Shown here: positions 1 to 8,183 of the stretch, in pieces | How positions within the stretch are numbered: position 1 is the first letter of the stretch | Layout of the letters: each line of letters starts with the position of its first letter | IMG/VR virus record: IMGVR_UViG_3300010160_000231 | Location: 1 to 23,304 of that record | DNA length: 23,304 bases | Source: a virus | Direction: 5' to 3' (one strand) | Notes under the pieces: model-generated | Seen by the model: only the letters and a program-made list of their open reading frames with translations | The model's database searches: none | What the model was told of the DNA's origin: nothing | Made by a program: the position numbers and the translations under genes

Positions 1-61
1 CAACAGATAAATATCTAGTAATAGTGCTTAGAATATTTCCAAAAATCATAAAGGAAAGAGT
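1..61 (+). other. Leader of major tail protein gene with possible 3' end of an upstream gene
   Basis: This 61-base stretch holds a good ribosome binding site, AAGGAAAGAG at 51-60, just before the ATG at 62. One frame stays open from the window edge to a TAA at 69-71, which would overlap the next gene by about ten bases and end in KERVWH. Another frame closes at 18 after QQINI. Either could be the end of an upstream gene, by lambda-like order perhaps a tail terminator protein. Too little is visible to choose. Confidence 0.35.
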
Positions 62-1255
62 ATGGCATTAAATTTAATTCGTAATAGTCGAGTTTTTTAT
101 ACAACTAATTTGACAGTTACAGGAGCTGTAGCCGCAACCGGATTCACTACCGCAAATACACAAGAGATTCAAGTTCAAGATGGGTTCTCTTTTTCACAAA
201 ACACAGGTCAAGAAACTGTTACTGTAAATGAATCAGGTGCTGCACCTGTTCGTGGTCAACGTAGTTTCAATACTTCCCTAGAGCCAGTAGACTGGAGTTT
301 TGCTACTTATATTCGTCCTAAGTTTGAAGAAGGCGGCACATCTTCCCCTTCTCTCGACTCTGATGACTATATTAACGCAGAAGAAGCTGTTCTTTGGAAC
401 TCGCTATCTGGTACAGCTGCAATTGGTTCTGCAGGAGCCGGCTGGACAAAGTCTAGTACATTTGCACCTCCTTATGCTACATGTGCATTTGGAAATTCTA
501 ATGCTCACCAGCTGTTAGCATTTGGTTTGATTATTCGCTTTGAAGATGTAACTTATGTTATCGATAATTGCGCTATTGACTCAGCCACCCTTGATTTCGG
601 ATTAGACGCCATTGCTTCTATTACCTGGGCCGGTAAAGGTACTGCAATGCGCCAAGTTGCTAGCGCAGTAACTTTAGCAGATAGTTCTGGTACAACTACT
701 ATGAGTGGTGGTTTAACAGGTTCTGGAAAAACAAAAGATACTACTGCTGCTTATATTGCTAACAAACTGTCAACTATGACAATGTCAGCCTTGGCTTTTG
801 GTGGATTGAGTGCTAAAGCTTATACACTTGCTTTAACAGGTGGAAACTTAACCATTAGCAATAATTTAACATTCTTAACACCTGCTAACTTGGGTGTTGT
901 TAATCAGCCTATTACTTACTTTACAGGTACACGTGCTATTACTGGTAATGTAACTGCATATTTAAAGACAGGTAGTAATGAAACATCAACATTGTTGAAA
1001 GATATGTTGGCAGCTAGTTCTTCAAGTACTGAAAATAAGTTTGCAACAGAGATTTCACTAGGTGGAGCAACTAATACAAACAAAGTTGTGTTAAATATCC
1101 CTACTGCTCAGTTGACTATTCCTTCTATTACTTCTGAACAAATTATTGCTACTTCTATTAATTTAACTGCTCAAGGTTCTGCCTCTGGTGCATATGACCT
1201 TACAGCTGTAAACGAGTTAGAAGTTAAATACTACGCAACTAATACAACTCCGTAA
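62..1255 (+). CDS. Major tail (tube) protein
   Basis: Likely the subunit that stacks as hexamer rings around the tape measure to form the tail tube. The 397-aa product opens with MALNLIRNSRVFYTT and continues through a segment with the motifs IQVQDGFSFSQNT, APVRGQRSFN and DWSFATYIRP. I recognise this as a tail tube family of siphophages by its look, not by search. It is rich in Thr, Ser, Ala and Gly with alternating beta pattern, no signal peptide and no membrane segment. The last 90 residues or so (TAQLTIPSITSEQ onward) look like a separate beta domain, comparable in position to the Ig-like tail of lambda gpV. Start chosen at ATG 62 behind AAGGAAAGAG. It sits immediately before the chaperone pair and tape measure, the standard slot, and is followed by its own hairpin terminator, fitting the very high copy number of this protein. 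Confidence 0.85.
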   Translation: MALNLIRNSRVFYTTNLTVTGAVAATGFTTANTQEIQVQDGFSFSQNTGQETVTVNESGAAPVRGQRSFNTSLEPVDWSFATYIRPKFEEGGTSSPSLDSDDYINAEEAVLWNSLSGTAAIGSAGAGWTKSSTFAPPYATCAFGNSNAHQLLAFGLIIRFEDVTYVIDNCAIDSATLDFGLDAIASITWAGKGTAMRQVASAVTLADSSGTTTMSGGLTGSGKTKDTTAAYIANKLSTMTMSALAFGGLSAKAYTLALTGGNLTISNNLTFLTPANLGVVNQPITYFTGTRAITGNVTAYLKTGSNETSTLLKDMLAASSSSTENKFATEISLGGATNTNKVVLNIPTAQLTIPSITSEQIIATSINLTAQGSASGAYDLTAVNELEVKYYATNTTP

Positions 1256-1268
1256 GTTGCATTTTTAT

Positions 1269-1300
1269 AGAGGCTGGGCTGATCTCCAGTCTCTCTTTTT
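1269..1300 (+). terminator. Hairpin terminator after major tail protein
   Basis: AGAGGCTGG (1269-1277) pairs with CCAGTCTCT (1286-1294), nine pairs with one G-U, around an 8-nt loop. A T-run follows at 1296-1300. No promoter is visible between it and the next gene, so it is probably leaky and lowers chaperone expression relative to the major tail protein (inference). Confidence 0.75.
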
Positions 1301-1314
1301 AATCTTATTATAAA

Positions 1315-1740
1315 ATGACTATTAATACTCTCTCTTTAAAAACACTGTTAGTTCCTTCAAAATCAGTACAGGTTGAATATCCTGGTATGCCTGGTTTTAT
1401 GATTGATTTGGCATTTTTATCCCGCGAAACACTTTTGTCGATTCGCAAAAAGTCTACAAAGACTAGTTTTAAAAATCGACAAGCTTCTGAAGAATTTAAC
1501 GAAGATTTATTTTTGCAACTTTACGTTGAAAATGCTATTAAAGGATGGTCGGGGCTAAAACTCAGCTATCTTGAACAGTTAGCACCAGTAGATTTAAGTG
1601 GTAAAGATATGGAAGCTGAACTAGGATATACTGGTGAAAACGCACTATACCTAATGAAGAACTCCAGTAACTTTGATGCATTTATTAGCGAACAGGTCAC
1701 AGACTTGGGAAACTTTTCGACGACCAACTCCAGCAAGTAA
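1315..1740 (+). CDS. Tail assembly chaperone, G-like (upstream frame)
   Basis: Predicted 141-aa tail assembly chaperone, the functional equivalent of lambda gpG. Such proteins coat the tape measure during tail assembly and are absent from the finished virion. Supporting signs are its slot between major tail and tape measure genes, its acidic and soluble character, and motifs such as EYPGMPGFMIDLAFLSRE, KGWSGLKLSYLEQL and ENALYLMKNSSNFDAFI that are typical of siphophage chaperones. A canonical slippery site lies nine codons before its stop (see 1707-1753). The stop codon TAA at 1738-1740 sits in the loop of the stimulatory hairpin. Start ATG 1315 has no recognisable Shine-Dalgarno sequence in the TTTTTAATCTTATTATAAA upstream, which is odd in this window. 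Later in-frame ATGs would cut into the conserved-looking PGMPGF stretch, so I keep 1315. Confidence 0.8.
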   Translation: MTINTLSLKTLLVPSKSVQVEYPGMPGFMIDLAFLSRETLLSIRKKSTKTSFKNRQASEEFNEDLFLQLYVENAIKGWSGLKLSYLEQLAPVDLSGKDMEAELGYTGENALYLMKNSSNFDAFISEQVTDLGNFSTTNSSK

Positions 1741-1753
1741 ATCTGCAGTTGGT
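1707..1753 (+). promoter_or_regulatory. Programmed -1 ribosomal frameshift site (slippery heptamer plus hairpin)
   Basis: GGGAAAC at 1707-1713 is read G GGA AAC in the chaperone frame, an exact X XXY YYZ heptamer. Nine bases later ACCAACT (1723-1729) pairs with AGTTGGT (1747-1753), and after one C-C mismatch CAG (1731-1733) pairs with CTG (1743-1745), closing a 9-nt loop that contains the upstream frame's stop codon. Slippage moves the ribosome into the frame that stays open to 2099. The next stop upstream in that frame is TAG 1686-1688, so the two frames overlap across the site. Lambda uses the near-identical GGGAAAG for G/GT. Confidence 0.92.
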
Positions 1754-2099
1754 TAACTACATTCAAAATATGAGTGTGTCAATGACCAAAGACGCATATT
1801 TTGAAATGTGTGAAGCATTAGGCAGCGAACCTATAGAATCTGAGATTCCGGTTGAGTTTGATGACTTTCCCTTTGAAGTCCAACAAGCATTTAATGCTTA
1901 TAGGATGTTAAGAGATGAGTGGGATTTCATGAATGGAAACTACTTAGGAAAATCTCTTATAGGTATTAAAGACGTTTTGGAAGCAACAGAAGTTGATCCG
2001 TCAGAGCAAAAGTTTATTGTTATGCTAATACGCGTAATTGATAATATTAGGTCAGATGAAATCAATAATAAGAAAAAGATGCAAGAGCCCGCTAGTTAA
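1713..2099 (+). CDS. Tail assembly chaperone GT extension, made by -1 frameshift
   Basis: This frame supplies the T part of a GT fusion. Shifting at 1707-1713 gives 133 residues of the upstream chaperone plus 128 residues from here, about 261 aa in all, continuing KLFDDQLQQVNLQL and ending KKKMQEPAS. In lambda the T domain recruits the major tail protein while G binds the tape measure, and the same split role is likely here. The stretch has soluble, acidic, helical character (EALGSEPIESEIPVEFDDFP, FNAYRMLRDEWDFMNG). It could be started alone at TTG 1749 or ATG 1770 or 1782, but none has a Shine-Dalgarno sequence, so fusion is much more likely than an independent 116-aa protein. Its stop TAA 2097-2099 lies inside the loop of the following terminator. 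Confidence 0.85.
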   Translation, partial: LFDDQLQQVNLQLVNYIQNMSVSMTKDAYFEMCEALGSEPIESEIPVEFDDFPFEVQQAFNAYRMLRDEWDFMNGNYLGKSLIGIKDVLEATEVDPSEQKFIVMLIRVIDNIRSDEINNKKKMQEPAS

Positions 2100-2117
2100 A
2101 AATTAGCGGGCTTTTTT
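2086..2117 (+). terminator. Strong intrinsic terminator overlapping the GT stop codon
   Basis: AGCCCGCTA (2086-2094) pairs perfectly with TAGCGGGCT (2104-2112), nine GC-rich pairs around a 9-nt loop, followed by T-run 2112-2117. The GT stop codon is in the loop, so the left arm is coding (EPAS). Confidence 0.92.
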
Positions 2118-2136
2118 GCGTTAAAAATTTTTTGGT

Positions 2137-2165
2137 TTGACAACTGCGTGGTCACATGGTATAAT
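2137..2165 (+). promoter_or_regulatory. Consensus sigma70 promoter for the tape measure and tail tip operon
   Basis: TTGACA (2137-2142), exactly 17 bases, TATAAT (2160-2165), with TGG directly before the -10 making an extended -10. Transcription should start near 2172, leaving a leader of about 47 bases with AGGAGT (2209-2214) before ATG 2219. AT-rich imperfect repeats flank it: TAAAAATTTTTTGGT near 2122 and CAAAAAATTTTGGT near 2184. Confidence 0.92.
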
Positions 2166-2218
2166 GATCTCTAGTTAAGTTATCAAAAAATTTTGGTAAT
2201 ATCCGAACAGGAGTAGGC

Positions 2219-5200
2219 ATGGCTGATACAACGGTTTTACAGATTAAATTAGAAGATGTTGGTGCATCTATTAAAGGCGTTAATAAAGATATAAAAGACG
2301 TTAGGTCAAGTTACGACGCACTTGAAAAGCAGATGAGCAAAGGCGTTGGCAGTAAACCTAAAAGTAGTTATAAAAACGCTATGATGGGCAACACCGAGTA
2401 TGATATTGCTCGTGGTAGTGCCGGTGCAACAGGCGCCTCAGGACGTGACTTTGCAAACCAAGCTCGTGGGCTTGATGGATTGGTGCGTCTATATGCCACC
2501 TATGCCGCTAATGTATTTGCGGCTGGAGCTGCTTTCCGTGCATTAAGTGAGGCTGCAGATACTAGTAACATGATTCAAGGTATGAATCAACTAGGTGCTG
2601 CCAGTGGATTAGCTTTAGGTACTATTGCTACAAAATTAAGGGAAGCTACCGATGGCGCAATTAGTATGCGCGAAGCCATGGAAGCAACTACAAAAGGTAC
2701 TGCTGCTGGATTGACAGGTAAGCAAATGGAACAACTAGGGCAAGTAGCTAATAAGGCTTCTAAGGCCTTAGGTATTGCTATGCCCGATGCTATTAGTCGT
2801 TTAACTCGTGGTATTTCAAAACTAGAGCCTGAGCTGTTAGACGAACTTGGTCTGTTTACAAAAATAGGCCCTGCCACAGAAAATTACGCTAGAAGCATAG
2901 GTAAAAGTGCAGCAAGTTTAACAGATTTTGAAAGACGTCAAGCGTTTGCAAACGCAGTATTAAAAGAAGGTATAGATAAATTTAATTCTATTGATGTAGC
3001 CGCTAATCCTTATGATAAGCTGTTGGCTAGTTTAAAAGATTTAAGTTTTCAAGCACTAGAAATTGTTAACAAAGCTTTTGTACCTTTAGTTAATATATTG
3101 TCGCAAAATCCTACAGTATTGCTAGGAGTTTTAGCTGCAATAGGTTCATCAATAGTTAAAAGTGCTATACCTGCACTTGGACAATACAGAGATAATTTAA
3201 AGAAAACTGCTGATGCAAGTCGAGCAGTTTTCTCCCAAATGTATGCAGACCAGCAAGATAAGATAAGTGACATGGCCTCTTTAGCAGGTGCTAAAGCAGA
3301 GATGGCTTTTAAGAAACTGCCTGCTACATTAAGTAAAGTTGAAGAGCTGTCAAAAAAGGGTGCTACTTTTAGTAATACCAAAAAAACAGATTATGCTGCA
3401 TTAGCAGGCAAAGATCCGTTTGCTCTTACACCAGAAGAAATAAAGTCTTTAGATAATCGTGCTAAATATTTAGCTACACGAAATGCTGAAGAGTCTGCTA
3501 GACTTAAAAAGCATATTGCTGAATTAAAAGCAATACGTGCAGGAGCTGCAGCGGCTGGTTCAGATGTATCAGAGAGTATAATTAAAGGAACAGAAGGTAG
3601 GTTTACTACACCAGGTTCTAATGATATTATACAAAAACGTACATTAAATAAGTTAGCCAGTGACACTATAAGGTCCACAACTGCAGAAACTCAAGCAATT
3701 TATGGATCTAGGGCAGCTTATGCTAAATTAAACGACGAGTTAGCTTTAGCTAGGGCGGGCTTGTTACAAGTTCAAACTGGAGTAGATGAGAACGGCAAAG
3801 CTATTATGAAAACTGCTCCTAAAATGGGAGCTTTGCAAGCAGGATACACTCGTTTTGCTGGAACAGTGGGTATAGTAGCACAAAAAATTGGTTCTCTTGT
3901 TTCAGCGTTTGGTAATATAGGCATGGCTGTAGGTGCAGCAATTGGAGCTTTTGTTCTACTTGATTCTTTTCTTACAAAAACAGAAAAAGAAGCAGATGCT
4001 TTTAGTAAGGCTATACAGGCTACTTCAGACGCAATTGATAATGCAACCAGAACTCTAGCTGCACTTGCAAAACAACCAGGAATAGCCACGGCTTCAATTC
4101 AAGGATTTTTAGCACTATCAAATGCAAGCAATACTACAACTGGAGCAATTGAAGCACAGTTAGATGCTACAAAAAATTTATTAACAGCATTAAATAGTAG
4201 CTTGTGGGATCGCGCAAAAGACAATATTGCTAGCTTGTTTGGCGAAGATATTGCAACACAATCTGCTAAAAAACTTGCAGCTACAGTACAATCACAACTG
4301 CAATTATTTCGTGCAGCTGGTATGGGTGACCAAGCAGAAGCAAGTTTTAAGAAAGCAATAGGCGTAAATAGTTTAGATATTGATACTGTTACTGCAGCAT
4401 TTAAAAAGAGCACTCCTGCTCAAGAAGAATTTGCAAAGTCACAAAAAGCACTAAGCGTTAAACTAGGAGAATCTAGCACTAAACTACAGAATTTTAAAAC
4501 TGCTACAGAAGCCGTAACAAAGGCTTATGATGAGTTCATTCAATCTACAGCTTCTAGTAACCCTTTATTTAAAATAGGGGCAGCTTTAGAGGATTTATCG
4601 GTATCCATGGATGAATTATCTAGCGGCAGTATTGAGAGAATGAATGCTGCTTTTAACGATTTAGCAGATAATCCTAGAAAGATAGCACAATTCGGCCAAC
4701 CGTTTATTGCTCAATTTGTCGCGATTAGGCAACAATTTAAAACTACGCTACAAGATTACTCTGCATATGCACAAAATCTGGCTGGTATACAAGATCGAAT
4801 TGCTCAAATAACAGAACAAAGAAAAAATGCTAAAGATATATATAAACCGGTTATGGCTGGTAGAGGAATGGGTACTCAGGTAATTACTGCTGAGTCGCAA
4901 AGAAAAGATTTTGATAAACAATTGGGGCTTCTTCGAGGAAACGAGAAAACTGTAACCGAACTACAGCTTGGTTTAAATACTGAAGTTTTTACTAAAGCCA
5001 GAGATTTATTTACTAAAGGTGTTGCTGATTCTTTTGCAAAAGGTTCGGAGTTTATAAAAATAGCTATGGGCCAAGCTTCAGATAAAGCCGCACTAACTAT
5101 TGCACAAGCAGGTATAGGTGCTTTAACAGGTGCTCGTGCTGCCCAAGAAACTACAAGATTAAAGCAAGAAGAAATAAAGATTCAAATGAGTCAAATTCAA

Positions 5201-7279
5201 TCTACTATTGAATTAATAACTAGTAATACCTTGCTAACCGCAACACTAACTGAAAGTAACGCTTTACAGGCAGTAGCTATAGCTAAAAAAGAAGGTGCGC
5301 CAGAAGTAGTGCAAGAATCAAAACGTGCAGAACTATTAGCCGCCGGAATATTTAAAAATGCAATGAAAGATGTAGCTGCAGGTACATTAAAAACATCAAA
5401 TCTACAAAGTAGATTAATTGGTGACCCGCAGGTAGACGCATTTTTAAAACGCGACATTATAGAGGTTCAAAGAAAAACAGCAGCACAAGAAGCTAGTAGA
5501 ACAGAACTTGGCGGAAAAAGTAAAGCTAATCAAATAGAGGGTGCTAGAGCACTAGAGCTTGCTAAACTAGAAGATTTAAATAAACAACGTAATCTTCAAA
5601 ATGATATTAACCAACAGTTAATATCTAGAGTAGATATTTTAGCTAGTATTGATACACTTAGTGGTACTCAGCGAGTTCAAGAAAAAATAGATTTAGAAAA
5701 TACAATACTACAAACTAAGCAATTACAGGAAATACAAGGGTATACTACAGCTATTGGTAATGCTGTAGCCTTAAATACTGATAAAGGCAGTGAAGAAGCC
5801 AGAACACAACAAAATCTCTTGGTTTTAGCTATAAAGCGTCAAAATCTTGAAACCGACAATAAAGGTGTAGTAGATAAACTTAAATTAAAAACAGCTGAGT
5901 TTGAAGTTGCAAGTAAATTAAATGCGCTAAACGAAGCACTGCTGGATCAAGACTTAGCTAGATTAGGTATAGTTAGCAGTTTAGTAGGCTTCTCCTCAGA
6001 ACAAAATGTTCAAGCAACAGCAGCGCTTGAAAATAAAAAGCTTGAAAATAAGTTTGCACTTGAGCTGAAAAAGATTAATGATGATCTTGCACAACTTGAA
6101 CAAGACAAAACTAGAGACAACACTAAAAGCATTGCTTTAAAACAAACAGAGTTAGCTTTAGTTACTCAGAGACAAGAAAAAGAAAAAGATAACAAGGGTT
6201 TACAAGACGCTTTAAAGTTAGTAGAAGCACGTTTTGACTTAGAACAAAAATTAGCTGGGTTTAGAAAAACAGCAGCAGACGCACAAAGCCAACAAGCAGA
6301 AGACGAATTAAACTACAGAAAAGAACTAGGTTTAGTTACTAGTTTTGATGCCGTTAAAGAAAAAGCTAATTTAGACAGAGGCCGAGTAGGTAGAGAATTT
6401 GCAGAAGGGCAGGCTCTTATAGATAAAGAAATGGCTAAAAGATCTGTACTTGAAAAAGAAATACAAGATATTGAGTCCGACGGAATTTTAACAGCAACTG
6501 AAAAACGTGAATCAGTAGAAAACATGACTAAGGCTATAAATGGTCAAAGTGCAGCATTGGACGCTACTAATAAACAGAAACTAAATGCAATTGATTTAAA
6601 TGAAAAGCTAGGTAGTAAGATGACCGGCTTCTCTAAAATTGTAGAAGGCAGTTTTCAAAGTATGGCGGATGCTTTAGCTGATTTTGCTAAAACTGGTAAA
6701 CTAGACTTTAAAGCATTAGTAGATCAAATGATCTTAGACTTGATTAGATTTGAAATGCGTGCGCAAATGTCTTCGTTGTTTACTGCATCTGGTGGTCTTA
6801 ATGGATTACTGACTATGGTTGGTCTTGGCTCAATAGATAGGTCTATTAGTAGTTTTACCAGCTCAGGTCAATCCTTAACCTCTGCACAAGGTAATGTATT
6901 TGATGTTGGTCTTACAAAGTATGCCAAAGGCGGAATGTTTACAAATTCAGTTGTTAATCAACCTACGTTATTTAAGTTTGCACAAGGTACTGGACTAATG
7001 GGCGAAGCAGGACCCGAAGCCATTATGCCCCTAAAGCGTGATAGCAACGGCAATCTGGGAGTTCGTGGACTAGGTGGTGGTGGCAATGTAGACGTAGTTG
7101 TTAACAATTATGGAAACGAAAAAGCTACAACCAAGGAAACTATGGATTCACGTGGTAATCGCCGAATTGAAGTAATCGTAGGCGATATGGTTGCCGGAGA
7201 ACTTTCACGACCTGGAAGTTCTGTTCAACAATCTTTATCAAGCAACTATGGCAATAAACCCTCAGTTGCAAGGAGATAA
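2219..7279 (+). CDS. Tail tape measure protein
   Basis: This 1686-aa protein sets tail length and is ejected with the DNA. At the usual 0.15 nm per residue it predicts a tail near 250 nm. Evidence: longest gene after the chaperones; extended helical, Ala/Lys/Gln/Glu-rich sequence; predicted coiled-coil stretches throughout, densest at about residues 1090-1460. It has hydrophobic segments at about 291-318 (PTVLLGVLAAIGSSIV) and 564-585 (IGMAVGAAIGAFVLL) that could form the membrane-crossing part. The C-terminus matches the lambda gpH type: an ADFAKTGKLDFKALVDQM-like region near 1485-1505, then GLMGEAGPEAIMPLKRD near 1593 with a following NLGVRG. Start ATG 2219 follows AGGAGT. It is the first gene behind the 2137 promoter and ends two bases before the next start. 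No lysozyme or peptidase motif was seen in it. Confidence 0.93.
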   Translation: MADTTVLQIKLEDVGASIKGVNKDIKDVRSSYDALEKQMSKGVGSKPKSSYKNAMMGNTEYDIARGSAGATGASGRDFANQARGLDGLVRLYATYAANVFAAGAAFRALSEAADTSNMIQGMNQLGAASGLALGTIATKLREATDGAISMREAMEATTKGTAAGLTGKQMEQLGQVANKASKALGIAMPDAISRLTRGISKLEPELLDELGLFTKIGPATENYARSIGKSAASLTDFERRQAFANAVLKEGIDKFNSIDVAANPYDKLLASLKDLSFQALEIVNKAFVPLVNILSQNPTVLLGVLAAIGSSIVKSAIPALGQYRDNLKKTADASRAVFSQMYADQQDKISDMASLAGAKAEMAFKKLPATLSKVEELSKKGATFSNTKKTDYAALAGKDPFALTPEEIKSLDNRAKYLATRNAEESARLKKHIAELKAIRAGAAAAGSDVSESIIKGTEGRFTTPGSNDIIQKRTLNKLASDTIRSTTAETQAIYGSRAAYAKLNDELALARAGLLQVQTGVDENGKAIMKTAPKMGALQAGYTRFAGTVGIVAQKIGSLVSAFGNIGMAVGAAIGAFVLLDSFLTKTEKEADAFSKAIQATSDAIDNATRTLAALAKQPGIATASIQGFLALSNASNTTTGAIEAQLDATKNLLTALNSSLWDRAKDNIASLFGEDIATQSAKKLAATVQSQLQLFRAAGMGDQAEASFKKAIGVNSLDIDTVTAAFKKSTPAQEEFAKSQKALSVKLGESSTKLQNFKTATEAVTKAYDEFIQSTASSNPLFKIGAALEDLSVSMDELSSGSIERMNAAFNDLADNPRKIAQFGQPFIAQFVAIRQQFKTTLQDYSAYAQNLAGIQDRIAQITEQRKNAKDIYKPVMAGRGMGTQVITAESQRKDFDKQLGLLRGNEKTVTELQLGLNTEVFTKARDLFTKGVADSFAKGSEFIKIAMGQASDKAALTIAQAGIGALTGARAAQETTRLKQEEIKIQMSQIQSTIELITSNTLLTATLTESNALQAVAIAKKEGAPEVVQESKRAELLAAGIFKNAMKDVAAGTLKTSNLQSRLIGDPQVDAFLKRDIIEVQRKTAAQEASRTELGGKSKANQIEGARALELAKLEDLNKQRNLQNDINQQLISRVDILASIDTLSGTQRVQEKIDLENTILQTKQLQEIQGYTTAIGNAVALNTDKGSEEARTQQNLLVLAIKRQNLETDNKGVVDKLKLKTAEFEVASKLNALNEALLDQDLARLGIVSSLVGFSSEQNVQATAALENKKLENKFALELKKINDDLAQLEQDKTRDNTKSIALKQTELALVTQRQEKEKDNKGLQDALKLVEARFDLEQKLAGFRKTAADAQSQQAEDELNYRKELGLVTSFDAVKEKANLDRGRVGREFAEGQALIDKEMAKRSVLEKEIQDIESDGILTATEKRESVENMTKAINGQSAALDATNKQKLNAIDLNEKLGSKMTGFSKIVEGSFQSMADALADFAKTGKLDFKALVDQMILDLIRFEMRAQMSSLFTASGGLNGLLTMVGLGSIDRSISSFTSSGQSLTSAQGNVFDVGLTKYAKGGMFTNSVVNQPTLFKFAQGTGLMGEAGPEAIMPLKRDSNGNLGVRGLGGGGNVDVVVNNYGNEKATTKETMDSRGNRRIEVIVGDMVAGELSRPGSSVQQSLSSNYGNKPSVARR

Positions 7280-7281
7280 TT

Positions 7282-7644
7282 ATGGCAATACCAAGCTGGC
7301 CTACAGGCTTACCACAGTCCCCTCAAAAAGGTTTTAAAGAATCCGTTGGACAGAACATTATACGTTCTACAATGGATGCTGGACCTGCAAAAATGAGAAA
7401 CCGAGGAAAGCGTCCTAATACAATGGACCTTTCCTTTATATTAACAACAGCACAAACCACAACACTAGAAACTTTTATTAAAGATACATTAGCAGGTGTA
7501 AAACGATTTAGTTTTCCGCATCCACGAACCTATACCACAGTTGAAGCACGAATAGTTCCTCAAAGCGAGGGAGAGTTTTATGGCCTAGAGTACTTAGCTC
7601 CTGGTTACTGGAAAACTAATTTAAAGTTTGAAATATTGCCATGA
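7282..7644 (+). CDS. Minor tail protein, WP.LPQ type (gpM-position)
   Basis: A 120-aa protein in the position of lambda gpM, probably part of the complex joining tube and tip. It begins with IPSWPTGLPQSPQKGF, then an acidic/Gly segment DAGPAKMRNRGKRP, a central MDLSFILTTAQTTTLETF and the end YWKTNLKFEILP. I recognise this arrangement (WP.LP at the start, then a short D.GPA.(R/K).R segment, then a beta-strand pair ending in a basic/aromatic strand) from small proteins that precede DUF1833 and NlpC/P60 genes in many proteobacterial phages. RBS AAGGAG ends a few bases before ATG 7282. It overlaps the next gene by ATGA, suggesting translational coupling. The exact role in the tip is inferred from position. 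Confidence 0.75.
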   Translation: MAIPSWPTGLPQSPQKGFKESVGQNIIRSTMDAGPAKMRNRGKRPNTMDLSFILTTAQTTTLETFIKDTLAGVKRFSFPHPRTYTTVEARIVPQSEGEFYGLEYLAPGYWKTNLKFEILP

Positions 7645-8183
7645 GTCGAATTAATACGCTATCTTCTGCAGCTATTAAAGCTATGTTCTCGTCTGAGACG
7701 GATCAACAGCTTATTATGTTATTTACTATCTTTGACCCTAATGGATCTACAGATCCCGCAGCAGCAACTACTGCGGTTAGGCTAGCAGACGGCTATACGG
7801 ATCGACTGTCTGCTACAACAGACACAGATGTAGTATACGGGGTTACTAGCCGTAGTAATGAGTTTGTATTTTTACCAATGCAACTTAATCTACCTGCCGA
7901 ACAAGAAACAGGAGTAGGAGAGTGTTCCATTACATTAAACTATGTAACTCCAGAAGCAATTGAGCTTATTAGAACACATTTATTTTCCCAAACCAAGGTA
8001 TTAATAGAATTAGTATTATCCGGAACGCCTAATTATGTAGAAGCTAGTTTTTCTGAATTCTACATAACTAATGTTAACTATAATGCTGAGACTATTAATT
8101 TTAGCTTAAGTATGGTTAGTTATAACAAAGAACCATTTCCAAGTTTTAATTTTACACCTAGTTATTTTCCAGGATTATTCTAA
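7641..8183 (+). CDS. DUF1833-type minor tail protein (gpL-position)
   Basis: A 180-aa protein that fits the DUF1833 tail family well. It has RLADGYTDRLS, VYGVTSRSNEFVFLPMQLNLP, SITLNYVTPEAIELIR, VLIELVLSGTPNYVEASF and the signature end EPFPSFNFTPSYFPGLF. These proteins sit between the WP.LPQ protein and the NlpC/P60 protein in many phages, the position of lambda gpL, and are thought to belong to the distal tail or tip. No catalytic motif is visible. An insertion of about ten residues rich in Asp, Ala and Thr (GSTDPAAATTA) lies near residue 37, a common variable loop. It overlaps the preceding gene by ATGA and shares one base with the next (TAATG), so it is probably translationally coupled on both sides. 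Confidence 0.85.
   Translation: MSRINTLSSAAIKAMFSSETDQQLIMLFTIFDPNGSTDPAAATTAVRLADGYTDRLSATTDTDVVYGVTSRSNEFVFLPMQLNLPAEQETGVGECSITLNYVTPEAIELIRTHLFSQTKVLIELVLSGTPNYVEASFSEFYITNVNYNAETINFSLSMVSYNKEPFPSFNFTPSYFPGLF

Noticed and set aside
300-518. 72-codon frame inside the major tail protein gene
   Set aside because: It lies fully within the tube protein in another frame, has a Leu/His-rich low-quality product and lacks a ribosome binding site.
1749-2099. Independent 116-aa gene beginning at TTG 1749
   Set aside because: No Shine-Dalgarno sequence, and the TTG is inside the right arm of the frameshift hairpin. The frame is open back to 1689 across a perfect slippery site, so a frameshift extension explains it better.
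2587-6525. Several antisense open frames of 70-110 codons inside the tape measure gene
   Set aside because: They are shadows of the strongly biased AT-rich coding strand, with no ribosome binding sites or recognisable protein features and no antisense promoter seen.
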